A stretch of DNA of 64,000 nt, from the NCBI GenBank assembly GCA_023238725.1, contig CM041535.1:22005230-22069229 (forward strand), read 5' to 3'. Position 1 is the stretch's first letter, and each line of letters starts with the position of its first letter. Under the pieces are notes generated by a model that did no database searches, had not been told where the DNA came from, and saw only the letters and a program-made list of their open reading frames with translations. The position numbers were made by a program, and so were the translations under genes. This DNA is from Scortum barcoo. Lineage: Eukaryota; Chordata; Actinopteri; Centrarchiformes; Terapontidae. Positions 47,946 to 62,283 of the stretch are shown one piece after another.

Positions 47946-49559
47946 ATCTGTGTGGACTTTTGGTTTGCTGATATACACTCCTTGAGGGAATTAGCACTTG
48001 AATTAATGTGGTCAGGGAGGTAGAATGAGCAAAAAGATAACATGCCCTTTTCGACTTTGTTTCTCTTGAAATTTATCACTGTGCGTACTCTGACTCCTGG
48101 CACTTTTTTGTTGCAGAAAATACCAGACCAATGATTTCTCGCAAACACAATCTGTTCTTATTCCTGCCCCCAGTACGCCTCCCCACCTCCTACCCTGTTC
48201 CCATTAACATTTAATGGACCCCTTTGGTCCCTTCATCTTGTCACATTTAACATCATCTATTCCTAGCTAGCTCTAGTCTTTGTGCCCTGGAGATGTATAC
48301 ATCCTCTCTTTCATCCAGCCTCTCTCTCTCTCTCTTTTTGTCTTCTCTGTAACTCTATCTGTGCCTCCTCGTTCCCTTCAACTGCCCCTCAATTCAGCAC
48401 CCTTTACCACTATATTTATCCAGTTACTGTACTCGCCGTTATCACACTCGCCAGATGAATGCCCCTTCTCCCTTCTTTCCAATCCCATCTCTCTTTTTTC
48501 CTCTCTTTAAATTTTCACTCTGCTGCTATTCCTACTTGCCTTCCTCTCTTCCCTTTTTTTTTCTAAAATAATCCCAACTTTAACACCGTTCATCTTTCTG
48601 CCTCGTCCTCTATTGTATTCCTTCTCTCCACCACTTCTCTTCCCTCTAGTCAACGTGATTCACCGGTATAATTTCCTTAGTTTTTAGTTCTGGTGTTGTT
48701 GAGCGTGACAGATAAATGCCTCCTCTCCACGTCCCTCCTGCCTCTTCTCCACCGCTCACTAATCTCTCCTTCCTTCACCTTTTGCCACCCATCTAGTCTC
48801 AACTAAATCCTTTACTCCATTATCTGAGATTGGTGCGTGTACAGTAGATCATTCGGGGCAAGTTCATTTCACTTCCTCCCCTCGATCCATTTATTCATCC
48901 ATCCATCAACTCAACTGTTTGTTAAATCCAATTAAACTGTACCATGTGCACTTTTACCTCGAGTGCCTACTTCTTTTCTCTCTTAATATTCTGATTCTTT
49001 TTTTATCATCCACCCGCCCGTACCCCTCCTTCCTTTACATTTTGCTGAAACATCAATTTGTCCAGTTGGTCTACAACCAGTAATCCATGACAAAAGTTAA
49101 CTACATGGTTACACAGTTTTGAACAGGACAGCAGATACACCCTGAACCCCATGTTCCTCCTGCAGGTCAGTAAATTAACATTTTTCATGTATTATTTGTA
49201 TTTTTCTTTGCTTCCTTTTATTTCCTTCCATCCCTAAAACATCTGTTCCCCCTTTTCACTCCACATCTAGCATTATTTTAGTCCAGTATGTGAGAGGAAA
49301 AAAGTTTTTTTTTGTTTGTTTGTTTTTACAGTTTTTAATGCACATTTGTCATTCACACCAAGGCTGAAGTGATTTTCCTATGAAAAGATCTGCAGGAGAA
49401 AAAAAACGAAAGTGAAATGTCTGGACGTAGACTATCTCCCCCTGTGCTCCATGAGCTGCGAGAGAAGCTCCATAGCCTTTGTGTAATTGCATTCAATTTT
49501 TCTCTTCTGCTGCCTGCCCACCTTTATTTTTTATTTATTTAAAACCAGGAAAAAACGCC
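47097..49559. other. Intronic DNA without a recognised gene
   Basis: Unique sequence with a TG repeat at 47907-47944 and pyrimidine-rich DNA at 48150-48960. Nothing else seen. Confidence 0.5.
47907..47944. repeat. TG microsatellite
   Basis: About 19 uninterrupted TG units. Confidence 0.97.
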
Positions 49560-49925
49560 CCAGTGACATTGAAAATCTCCTTTTACATGACTGTCCCGGC
49601 CGAGATAAGCAGCAGCACATTAAACAAAGTTTCAGCAATTCCGAGCCGCAGGAGCAGCGCACCTAAAAATCCCTTTTCCCATTTCAAGCTAGTAGCAACA
49701 TGTCTCCTTTTTGCATTAAAAGAAAAGCAACATTTATTTCTGAAATAAAAACCGAGACTTGCTGAATGTTGCTGAATATGAGGCTTAAAGGAGAGACAAT
49801 CATCAATTAAGAATCCCAGGTATTCGCGGGAGGATACAGACTCAAATTGCACTGAAACATGATTATAATTGAAAGTTTCAGGGCTTGTAAACATCATGAG
49901 TTTTATTTAGTCAGCATTCAAAATC
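49560..49925 (-). mobile_element. LINE RT fragment (thumb region)
   Basis: The minus frame at 49897-49583 reads FTSPETFNYNHVSVQFESVS, then REYLGFLIDDCLSFKPHIQQ and LGFYFRNKCCFSFNAKRRHV. The YLGFLIDDxLSFKPHI and LGFYFRNKxCFSF blocks are typical of the region after the YADD motif in a fish LINE ORF2. Before the first residue, the codons fit LNADKTKLM-type sequence with a stop. The fragment lacks both ends and is not functional. The open frame is long for a relic, which suggests a fairly recent insertion or chance. Confidence 0.82.
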
Positions 49926-52869
49926 TATTCAAATAATGAAATCATTTTGACTGACACTTTTTATATAAAATGTGAGTAGTCCTGGGACTGAATCATTTTG
50001 TTCTTATAGTCAAATACTTCTATTTAGTCTATGCGTCATTGATGCATGATCAACATTATCAAAAGGCTCCAGGTAATCTGAACCTTCCAGTTTTCTGGTG
50101 CCTAACCAATTTAAAACCAACTTGGAGTTATTTGACCATCTGAACGAACAGGATCTCTCTTGCATATGGTTAAGAGTCTGAAACATGGAACCAGAGGCGA
50201 TGAAGTGCTCACTGAAACAGCCAATGATTATGGCTTTGTCAAAGTCCTTGACAATAGATGGAGGAAGCTCAACATAATTTTAAATGTTAATGTTAGATAA
50301 ACATTTAATTTCTTCCAAAACACCCTGGTTGTTTAGTATCACACAGTCTTCCTTTTCTCCAGATGCCAATTGGATTCTGCACCCACACTGTCCATATTAT
50401 GCATGTTGTCAGTAGTTTTCTGCCACATGTTTTCTCTCAGTTTTGTACCTGCTTCCCCATCTGTCACACTAAATTATCAGCAGCTATCAAACACAAAGAA
50501 GGAACAGAATCAAAATAAAGCGCACTGTGATTAGAGGTGGTATGAAAGGCCTGACATCTCTCCGGCTCCTTGTTTCCCTGGGCTTTGCCTTCCTCCATCC
50601 ACCTTCAATCCATTCAGAGACCTGACATGGTATATATATATCTTTGTGTCCGAACTCTATCCATTGTAAAGTCAACTAGATGAACGTGTCCCCAGGGAAA
50701 ATCCACAGCTCTTTTGTTTACAGCCCTGGGGCTTTTATGGCTATTACTTCACCGGGACAACCTGACACCTTTCTCTTTCTCCCCTGCCTCAGTGTTTCCA
50801 GCTTTAGTGGAATTTCGAACCTTATGACAGATTCTAATGTGAACCACTGGAAGCCATTTTTCTCTCTCTCTCTCTCTCTCTACTGTATCTTTTTTTAAAT
50901 ATTTTCTTTTTCAGGTAGGTTAATGACCCATTTGTCACTGCTTTAATCATATTCAGAAAATGGATTGGTTGTTGTTCACTGCTAATGGCTCGGTGTGTCT
51001 CTGTTTTCTTTGCCTGTGTACACAGCAGATGTCATATTTTCCCACTTGGTGTCTCAGTAGTCAGTTGCACACAGGTGTGTGTGTGTGTGTGTGTGCATGT
51101 GGGGTGCGCGTGTATTTTTGTTTTCCAATGTGCTTTCATGCCTGTGCATACATGTCATTGTCAGAAATGAGATATTGAGTATTATTAGAAAGAGAAACTA
51201 TGTGACAGAGCACTGATTTTCTTTTTTTTTTCTTACAGTTTTCAAATAAATGAATGTGAGGAGTAAAGTTAAACCGGTTCTCAGCTGTTGACACTACCCG
51301 CACAGGCTGGCTGGCTGATTGTCCTCCATAATGAAATTGGGGAAAAGAGTACACATAATCATTGCACTGTATATCTCTCCATCACACAGAATATCTGATC
51401 AGATTTGACAAAACGTCTGGGGTTGTTGCATTTCAATCACTCCAATCGGCCTGAGTACACATTGCAGTGGTGGGGGTGTGGGGCTGGAGCAAGTCTGTTT
51501 ACTTGTGGCTGATTGACCCGATGGAGGACTGTATTACTCACGAGAGACAACATTTGCTGATTTCTGGGTGGGTGGATGTGCGTCTGTGTGGTACTCCACA
51601 CACATTTTCACAAAGAGAGCTGGTGGCGCATTGCATTAGTGTCAAATATTAAACATAATATTTAAATGTGTTTACACCGTTACCGGTAAAAGATATTCCC
51701 CACTGCTATGGTGCATTTTCCTGCACCTGAGACAGCCGCATGTTGACTGATGAAACAACTTAATTAGCTACAGCTGTATAGAGAGATTTGGGAGGGAGAG
51801 GGAAGAAATGGTGAGGGATAAGATGGGTAAAAGATGATATGGGACTTTTATGGACTACAGCTAGGGATTTCAATAAGGAACATAGAAATGAAGAGTGGAG
51901 AGACGGACAGAGGGATTTTATCGTCGATGTAGTGCGGTGAAGGAGCTCTGGAAATGAAGGAAGCATAAAAGCCGGTGGAGACAGATGCAGACAAATGCAA
52001 ATCAGTGGGCAGGTCGGGGGAGAGGGCGAAGGCAATGAAGGGAGGGAGGGAACGAAAGACGGATGAATTATGGAGAGACTGTGGGGACCTCCATAATTAT
52101 ACATGACTCTATCAGAGTTCCTTCAATGAGACAGAAAGCGCCTGCCTCCTCGGTGACAGAGGTGGGGACGGAGTGAGAGACAATGGAGAGCAGATGACAT
52201 GCATGTAATGGAAGGTTAGAGTGATTAACCAGAATTAATTAATTGAATAATTTAAGCAGGGGAAGAAAAGAAAATACATTGCATTCGGAAAGACAAGAAA
52301 GAGATCACAGTTTGAATCCTCTTAATGAGAATAAACATCAAGCTGTATGTTTCATGCCTATATAGGAAATTGAGTCACCAGCTAATTGATGTTTTGTTTG
52401 CCTTCTACAGCAGTTTTAATTACTTTACCGCAGAACCCACCTTTGAGTCTCCCATGATTGCTTTGGACGCACACCAGTCTCAGATGGTTTTGCTCCGAGC
52501 CCTCTTTGGAAAACGCTTTAAAATGTTACTCCTCAAACTCCTACACATCATTTTGGCATGAAATATACTCTCCTTAATTATCCAAACCACCAATGTGGAT
52601 AAATGAACTCATGCAGGCACATACTGTACAAGTGCAAGTTTGCAAACACACACTCGTGTACACGCTCATCGGGTATTCTAAGCCCAGCGCATGTTTCTGC
52701 AGCAGGCTCATGTAATTGTTGCTGGGGGTTTTTTTTAATGAAAAAGACAGAATAGAGCGCCCCAGTGTTCATAAGCAATGAGGTGAGTTAGTTGGGATAT
52801 GATATACACCCTCCCTCACACACACACACACACACAAACACGGATAGAGATAATGTATGCATCCAGCTG
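49926..52869. other. Intronic DNA without a recognised gene
   Basis: Unique sequence with a TC tract at 50861-50881 and a TG tract near 51075-51094. The AG-rich block 51780-52200 gives only low-complexity open frames. Confidence 0.5.
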
Positions 52870-53175
52870 CCCATGGCTGCTTGTATCAAATTCCAAATCC
52901 TGGTGCTGGCACGCAAGGCTGTGAAGGGATCTGTAGCCCCTTCTCTCCAGGCAAGTAGCCAACAATACATGCCAGCCAGAGTCTTGTGTTCTGACACCGC
53001 AGACCACTTTGCTCTCCTTTTCCTTGTGCTCGGCTGGTCGGCCCTCCATGCGGTATCAACTATCTTCTCTCTTGGCTCTCTAATCGTGTAATGACTTTCC
53101 AAACTCATTCAGGGCAGCAGACAGCGGCCATCTTTCCCAACAAGGTGAAAACTATTTGAGAGTATCTTCCACCTT
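52870..53175 (+). mobile_element. LINE C-terminal relic
   Basis: The plus frame reads LPMAACIKFQILVLARKAVK, then GSVAPSLQ, YMPARVLCSD and, after a frameshift, WNDFPNSFRAADSG. This parallels the C-terminal stretch of fish LINE proteins (PVAACIRFKTLVLAFKAVKG..PP.LQ...PARPLRS, then W..LP...R.AES). The remainder is missing and several changes and stops are present. A very old fragment. Confidence 0.68.
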
Positions 53176-56100
53176 TGTCCAAATAATTGACTCTTTCCTC
53201 GAGTCGCTCCAATTATTGTCCAGAGCTATTCTGTTTTATTTCCCCAGAATTTCAATCCTACATGACTGTTCTATTGTGGCATAAAAAAGGCACAATAATT
53301 CTTGGCTTTTCCTGTCCTATAAATTTTAACCTTAATATAATGTTGCCTTTAATGAAACACTGGGAGACCACATCAGCTAAATGCATAAATGTACATGTTT
53401 GTGCACAGGCCTTCCCACATACACATGGTAATGGCTTTTTGATTCGTCTTTAATAAAATTCAGTTACTCAACATGACATGATTGGTGTTGTTTTGTGATA
53501 TTTATCTTAGATGGTGAAATACCAAAAGCAGAGGCAAGTCTGTTTTCTTCATCTCCAGAAACAGCATTTTTTTTTCTTTTCCTGTCAATATCAAAGTACA
53601 GTTTTCACTTTTATTTTGTCTTCTGAGCACGTCTTAAAAACATGTTCATTTTTTAAAAAAGAGCAGACAGTATTCAGTACAATACTGAGAGAGGATGTTC
53701 AAGTCTGTGAATTCAATTATGTGGAATATCTGCCTAAAGGCATATAAAGGTGTAATTTTCCTGCTTTATCGTCCTATAATTAAGTTTCAATCATTCACTG
53801 TTAAAGTAAAGAATTATATCATTAATAGTGAGTGTTTTTTTGAGTGATTTTTTTTGTGATGTGGGTGGGTGACAATAAAACTCAATAAAACTTTTCCGTC
53901 GTAAAGCTGTGAAGTGGCCTTTCTCCCAAACGGGATACAAGCAATTTCCAACACAAGTCCTGATTAAACAGTGAAATGGAAACGTTAAATTCTCAAACTA
54001 ATCAGCTTTAAACCCTCCAGAGTTCAACTGTGTGCTGTGTCGTTATAAATATTACACCTGCCTGTATGAGAAATGGCAGCGCAATGACTGAGAAACGGAT
54101 TCCTTTGGCATTTCGCATCTCGTACATGTGTGTAAGTCTGTTAGCGTGCACGTGTGCGTGTGTGTGGGTGAGAACACGGGAGGGTCAGTGTACTTGTTGC
54201 AACTCTGGAGCTAGTACTATCCAAATGAACAACTGAACATAAGTGTGTGGGTAGTCGGCTTACAGTAAGTGAAAATTACATCACTACCAACCAGCGAGCA
54301 CAGCCAGTCAACTCCATGGAGGCACAGAGATTATGTAAAGCTCCAAGAACAACACATGGTTAATTAATTATATTTCTATGAATTGAATGTGATAATACAT
54401 CAGCTGCTGACTGGTCATTGCCAAACTAAAATATGTTATGTTAAGGCTGTAGTGTTGACGATGCTGCCTATCATACATCCCTCATTGATTTATGTCTAAT
54501 TTAAATGTATGGAAAAATACAAGAACATATACGTTTTCTTTTTGTTTGTTTTTTTTTCATGACCAAAGCTTGTTGCCCTAGTAACAAAAAACGTATTTAA
54601 TGGTCTGGCAAATGAGCTAAAACAGCTGTATCTATGTCTATGAGCCCATTTTAAAAATAGTAATTCATGATGACCTATAGACTTTAAAGAGGATGTTGCA
54701 AACAAACAATTAAAAGAAGTGTGTATATAAAAATCAATGCCTCAATCGGCTCTCTCTCAAAGCGTATTACTACAGAGGTACTGCAATGCACTGTGTTCTC
54801 AAGCAGTATTTACGGTACGTTCTCTGTAGCACTTGAGATAAAAGCTATCCCAGTAATGGCATCTACGAGAGATCAGACAGAGAGAGACAAGGGCCATACG
54901 GTGAAAAGGTTATTTAGGGTTATAACACTACTCAACCTGCGCTTGATGAGAAGAGAGAAGGAAAATGAAAGGGCTTTGAAGTGCTAGTGCCTAGCTAAAG
55001 GCTACGTTCACCTTTTATTTTACAGAAGAGCCAGACGGAGGGAGAGATGGGAGGGAAAGGAAAGGTAACCGAGAGGGGGAGAGCGTGAGCGAGAGAAATA
55101 GAAAAGAGAGAGAGAGATTAATACTGCCTGACACATATACAGTTATGGCATCAAGAGAGACGCTCACAAATCGAGATACAAAGAGACAGAGTAAGAGGGA
55201 GAGGAGAGCAGAGACAGTGAAAGAGACAGCGGGGAGAAGAAAAAGAAAAGATTCAAGAGCAGCACCATCTAAGTAATGACAGATACAAAAGGGAGAAAAA
55301 GAGAGAAAGATATTCATGTTTTTTTCTGATAAATTCCAATTGTATTTGGACACTTGCGAGACTGGTGATGTGACATTCATGCCAAGAAAGCATATTGAAT
55401 TGACCCCACACTTGCAGACTGGCAGCAATTCTCCCAGCTCCTGCATGCAAATCACCAGAGGAAATGTATGACTGCTGCGAACGTGTGGGTCAAGAGGGAG
55501 CGTACGGATAATGTGTGCCTATGCATGTGTGTCTGTCTTTCCACACGTGTATGCTTGTGTGCCCACGTTTGAATTAATGTGTTTATGTGTGTTTTTTCAC
55601 CCCTCAAAGAAGAGATCCAGCTCACAAGTCTCTTTTTTTTCTTTTTTGGTGTACCACTATGCCTTTCTAAACTGCGGCTGAACTGGATATCTAGAATAAT
55701 ACAAACTACAAACACGCAGAGGCTGGCATACAACATACGCACACTGTACACACCCAGTGTCCCAGAAAAAGAAATTGTGAAAAACATACAAGAGTTGCAC
55801 CACCGCCAAACCCACACCATCATCTCTCTGTCTCTCTCCACCCCTTTCTATCTCTCTCTCCTTCTCTCTCTCTCTTTCCCCTGACAGCGAGCGTGATAAC
55901 TTTTATGTTGCTGTAACAAGAATGAATGAGCTCAGAAGGGAGGAAAGCGCATGTGCGAGGGGCGCACGTCTGTCATGTGAACGTTTGTGCGACCGCGCTA
56001 CTCGCTCGCTCTGATATCTCCCCTTTTTTCGGCGTGTCTCTGCGTTTTCTCGGTTCATATACTGTACATGCTGTGTGCATGGTGTGTGACTCTGCGTGTG

Positions 56101-56581
56101 TGCAAGCGCCATATGACAGATGGCAGGCCCCCTGTGAGGACAGAGAGAAGAGGGGAGCAGGGGACTGATGTGTTTCAAGTTGAAAAGCGACAGCAGAATC
56201 TGTAGAAACTACTTGGTAAAGCTCCTCCGCTGTCACTCTGATGATCCATAATTGAATGAGCAAGTGTTTATAGCCAATCACGCAGCATGAAAACATTAAC
56301 AAACAGACATGCTTTGTGTTTTTTTAGGCCCTTGACTGTAGTTGTGTTTGATAAATATCCGTTTTCATTAAAGTAGCTGTCAGCGTCGGCTTTAACGATT
56401 GCAATGTAAATCTGCGATGATCACTGTGCTGATGGCTCTTTGAAAGGCTTGAACACATCGAGTCTGTCAAGGCCTTTAGCCTAGTCTGCTTTTTCCCGAC
56501 TCTTTCTTCTCCGTCTGTCTGCTGGAAGAGGACTGAATAATGAGTTGCTGAATGGCAGACGTCGCTTTCACTCTCGAAATG

Positions 56582-56608
56582 AAATAAATAAATAAATAAA
56601 TAAATAAA
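56582..56608. repeat. AAAT microsatellite
   Basis: Six to seven AAAT units. Confidence 0.95.
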
Positions 56609-59600
56609 AGAATAAATGACCCTGAGTTTCAGAGTTGAATCGATGGTGTAAGAAGTTCCTTTATTGTGTGTTTGCGTGGCAGTATAAGGCAGATTGTCAC
56701 TGTAGGACATTGGCACAAACGTGATTATTTCTGTGTACATTGTGCACAGCAGCTGTCAATTTTAATAGTTTGAGATAATGGTAATTTTGTTGGAGAGGTA
56801 TTTAAATGAACACGGTCTGCTAATGTGTTTGTGGTGCTGAGGAGGAACCTTGAATCTAAAAGACATAGCATATATTTGTTCAAATTGTTTCAGTCTGCTG
56901 TGACAAAAAAGGGAACTGTACGTGGGCGGGTGTCGGGTTAGAAAGCAGTGATTAGTGATTAGTGATTAGTGGATTATGCATTAGTGTTCGCAAACGTACC
57001 TGTGTATATCTACGTGTATTTTAGTGGCTGTCCTCGGTGGGCGTGCATGTGTGCGTGCCTTCACTGTGCGTGGTTCAGGGAAATGTTAATTGCATGAAGT
57101 GAGTGTGTTTATGTGAGAGAAGAGAGAGAAACAACAAGAGCACTTAATATATTCTCTAATTCAATTAAAATTTGTGTTTGTTATATGTCATTTTATAACA
57201 GATTTGGTATTTTCTGATACACTGTACTAACAGCAATGGTTATATTCATACAGTCCAAAATTGTATTACAGTATGTTCTCAGTTTTTGGAGCACATTTGG
57301 AGCAAAGCTTGCCTTTGGTCATATTATCTTCTTTTTATGTACAGGTGCAAAAAGTCATAAATAAATAAATGAATGTCAATAAATGTCAAACACTTGCACT
57401 TGAACCCCAGAGTTTTGCTCAAACTGTTCTTTACTGTGGCACCTGGACAGTCCGAGATAATCACGCATAGGTCATTGCTGATGGACTGTTACTGTACCTC
57501 TCTTATCTGATAATGCAACAATGATATTAAACAAACCAAATAATTCTTTAGGAAGCTCTACAGAAAGTTTACATATTTCAGTCCCTTTATTTTAAGCCTC
57601 TATAGAGGCATAGCTGTGAAACTTTGTGCTGTGGGCTTTATACTGTATATAAGTAATAGACTTGACTTGGTAGGAATCAGTGTCTCTTTCTTATTTACTG
57701 TTTATCACAAAGGCATCCATTTCCTTGAAAGAAAAAAAAGACAAAGGCAGAGGATGGACTCTCTTTGGGCATAATTTAGGAACAACAAAACTTTAGGAAC
57801 ACAGTTCATAAAAGGAGATAGAGAAGTTACTGATAGCACTAACACATATACTGGATACTAACAGCACAGATGAATTGGCACTAAGCAGTGGGCAAATAGT
57901 AATGGAAACAGATACTGAATTAGAGTTATTAACTTATAGTAGAGTGCCTACTCCCCCACTCAATAACAGCAGTGTTTTCGCAGGTTTGGGTTCTCAGCTG
58001 ACTGATACTCGTTCCTTAGATAAGTCACTGTGAAGAACAATAGCTGATGCAAACGGCTTCAGCACAACGACAACAGTAACAGCTTTTTTCGCGCTGTGCT
58101 GCAGAGTGGCACAAACAGCCGGGCGGAAATGGGACAAACCACCACCAGACAGCTAGAAACACACATGGGCGCTCGTACACACACGCACGCAAATGCCAAT
58201 TAGTGACAAAAATTGTAATTATATCTCATAAGGATAGCAAAGTCTCATTAAAAATGAAATGGAAATAAAAGCGTACATTTGCCATACTGCGTATTGACAG
58301 AGAATAACAAATGTTTTCTTTTTTTTTTTTTTGCATGTGCTTCATTTCTTAAAAATTAATTTGAATTGGATGTGTTTACCAAAACACTGATTGCTTTAAT
58401 GAGCGGCACATTGTTGAGTGGTTGTTTATGTGACCCCCCTGATGGAAACTAATTGACTTTGAGGCTAAAACTTTGATTGGAAATGTTGTCTTACTGGAAC
58501 ATCCCTCAGGCAGAACTGAATTGGAGTCAGATTTTGTATCCTGTCAAAGTACTGTAAAACTTTGTTTTGTGTTTGTTTGTTTTTTTTTTTCATATAGTTT
58601 TGGGTTGCATGGCTGTTCAGAAAAGAAACATAAATAAAACTGTCTGTGAAAATAAGAGAAGGACATTATTATTTTCTGAAATCTATAATGACATGCTACT
58701 AACACAAAGCAATTAACAAAACCAATCACACATACACACAACCATTACCTATTGTAGCAGTTTTATATACAGTTTCATAGTTTTATATAAATAATTGAAA
58801 ACTCATTAACTGATGCTCTAAAGAAAAGGGTTATTGAGTGGTTATTGCTATGCTTGTTCAATTAAATTAAATGCAAAGTACAGTTAAAGGGCTAAAATGT
58901 AGTAATGTTCTTAAATCATGGATGAAACCCTTTTTTATTTATCCATTTACCTCAGGTGAACACAAAGTCCTTTGATTTGAGAGCAGTGCTAGTTTTAATT
59001 TGTCAGTGTTATAGGTTTTATTTGATCACATTTTAAGTAATGTCCCTCCTTTGCCTTGCTGATTTGCTGGCACACCGTTGCAATGCAAGCTCAACACTGC
59101 CTCGATCTCATTCTCCTCTAATTAAAGTGGTTCAGCGGGTATAATCCGTTCCCTTTAAATGAATTGTGAAACAGCTGCAGAAACAGTTGAGTTTCTCTGA
59201 GAAAGTGCTTGAAACAATCTGAACTGTATTGACCAGTTAAGCTCTGGAAGTGGAAAACCTGCTGAATTTACCATCCAGGTCCATGTGGTGCACGTAGTAA
59301 CAGCTTTGACCGGTTTCTCAGTGACTGATGGGATGTGGTCTATTGGTCACATGCACACCAAGCATGTAGTCCCGTGTCCTTTGCTTTTGCCATAAATCAC
59401 AAGTCAAGTCTCTTTGTGTCAGTTCTGTGTGTGTCATCACCGTTAATCACCTCACAATGTTGCATATGCCGAGATCAATGAGTTTGATTACCGCATCAGC
59501 AGCTGCATCTCACACACACAAACACACACACACACTTTCACACTTTCCATTTTGCATTTTGTGAGCCTGCCTTTTGTGAGCACGGAAAGCTGGAGCTCAG

Positions 59601-62247
59601 CGAAGGAGAGAGATGACAAGTTTTGGAGAGAGAGAAAACAACATATAGAGACAATGGGGAGTGAAGGTGGGTGGCTTAGAAGCAGAACGTGAGAGCAGCT
59701 GTATAATGCTAAAAGACGGGAAAGGAAAAAAGATGACAGAGCAATAAGAGCAACAATCTGGAATAATTAAGACAAATCACGCAGAGAAATTTTTTTTTCA
59801 AAACTACAGCCTTGCTTTGAAGCACATTCTGATGCAGAAACCTCCATTTTAAATATAAGGGCCTTTCTGGTGTTTAGTTACATTTGATTAAAAAAACATC
59901 ATAAAAGATATATACAGCCATAATGATGAGTTTTACTTGAACAATGTAATGATATTCTCAAAAATGGCATAACAAGCGGTAATGGTAATTTTACAATGTA
60001 CTGTCATTGTCACATGTATGTTTAATCTTAAGTGATAACCATAAAACACATTTTTTCTTTTAGTTTTACATTTTTTAATTAGTTTTTTATCTGTGTTTCA
60101 TTTCATGTTACTTCATTATTTGAATAATTACTGGTTGTAAGATTTATCACTCCCTGTTTTATTTCTTCTCTGCCCATCCTGCATTATCAATGAGCATCGT
60201 ATCACATGTTCATCAGTCAAATGTAGTTCGGCGTTGAGGGTGCGGCGATAGTTCATGTTTTTCGAGTTGTAAACAAAAGAAAGAAGTGGAAAAAAAACGT
60301 GTAAAACATATTTTGTCTTTCACCTACGCTCATCAGGCTCATCGAAGGCACACTGCAGAGAAGAGCAGAGGCTTTATCACATGACTGACCAGATCATGGG
60401 GATCAGGAGAGCAGGGAAATGCACCACAGTCTAAGCTTTTAAAATGAACAGCACTAAGAAGAGCAAAAAAAAGTCAATAACGGAAGAAATCATTTTGTGG
60501 CAATGTACAAAACGTTCACAAATGTCCCTACAGTTGTCAATGAGAAGGCGTGGACTGGAAAACAAAGCGCACGCAAGGATGGATTACAGACGGAATAATT
60601 CATCCAGCTGTTTTGCAGTGAAAGAGGGGATTTTGGGGGAAAGTCTGGCTGAGCTTCTGTTCGTCCATTGTTGCTTCACCTAAGATGGCCTGTTAATCTA
60701 TCTGATGCAAATTGATCCTGCTTTCTCACACATGCATGCGTGCCTGCGATTGTGTTTGAGCGTGTGTCTGCAAATCTCTACGCCTGTGTGCTCGTGTGTT
60801 ATGTGTGGTTAGACAATGACTGCACCAACTAAGCTTTTAAGTAGGCAACCCAATTTGTCACACCAACATCTTCTGCAAGCAAATTGTACACATGTCACTG
60901 TAATTTAAGTCAATACGATGTTTAAACAGAGATCAAAGATACATATTTCGGGCTTTTACAAAAATGGATGCAAAGAGGAACATGGACACTTCGATACACA
61001 TTATGTGTGAAAACGCGTATATGTTGGCACACAAACAAACATACACACATGTCAGCAGCCAACTTTACTCCATCCTTTACAGAATGAGCAACACTTGTAT
61101 GCAACTCCACTATCTGTTGCCATGTAGCGACAAATTTCCATCTCTCTCTCTCTGTCCTAAAGGCGTAAACATAACTTGATTTTTAAACAGCAAATATTGG
61201 CAAAAAAAACTAATCTACATCATCAGTATAAATAAAATACAAATGGACCATGTGGGAGTGGATAACAGTATTTGAATCTTAATGTATAATCTGAATGTAT
61301 AATATATGGAAATATCATGCCTGTGAAATTTTACGAATGAACAGGTGCATTACTGGGGACGACAGTCAAATGACAATTGTTTTTCCTCTTCATTTCCACT
61401 GCGAAGATGAAATGACTTGGCATTTTACGCCCTGGTTTACATTCACCCAGCTACACTCGCTCACGGCTAAAAAGGGTCCCGGTAGGTCTCTAATGGAACA
61501 GAGTGCATCTGCCTTGCTGTAATTTTGGCAGCCATTTTTTCTGAGTATATGTTAATTCTGTGCGATGTGTATGCTCCAAAAGCATCGACGGTAAGGTATT
61601 CTCCACGATGTGCTTTCTCTCTTGGGTAGGTAGAGAGGTGAGAATGTAAGGTAAGATATCCGTCCATTTTGGGAGAAGTTTTCTTTGAGACTGACTGAAT
61701 TGGGATAAACTGAAATTTATAATTTTACCTCAGTTTCTCAAAAGTAAATTTGAAATGCATAACATGAACTATTGATTTTTAAACTTTTAAAAGATTTTTT
61801 TTTCCCCCCCAGAAAATGAAGGGAGGGCCTGAGGGAATGCACGTTAACATTATTGCATATTGTATTTTAAGCAGGAGCATAATATTCTCAGTTTTTGTTT
61901 TGTTTTTTTTGTAGTGTGATATGTAAAAAAAACAAAACAAAAAAAGAACTAACCTAGTACATGTCACACATATAATTCATAACATTTAGTTGGATGGTTT
62001 TTCCTTTTGTTCTGGCCTCAAGCATTTTTCACTTGAGAAATTTAAAACAAATTACTTTGCCATATTCGAAATGGCAAATGTGGAGTGTGTGTATGTGCTG
62101 CAGATATTTGTGTTTGTGTCTGTGTGTGCTAACAGATACAATCATTATATGTCAGAGCAGATCTGCACTTCAACACCAACGCCATGACCCCTGTGACCGT
62201 TTTCACCATTGTCTGACTTTTATCTCTCCCTCTGTTCCTCTATTTCT

Positions 62248-62252
<5 letters not shown>

Positions 62253-62280
<28 letters not shown>
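62253..62280. repeat. TC microsatellite
   Basis: About 14 TC units inside a pyrimidine-rich stretch. Confidence 0.95.

Positions 62281-62283
<3 letters not shown>

Noticed and set aside
55015..55455. 146-codon open frame on minus
   Set aside because: Derived from a GA-rich stretch read in reverse (Leu/Ser/Phe-rich); no recognisable domain.
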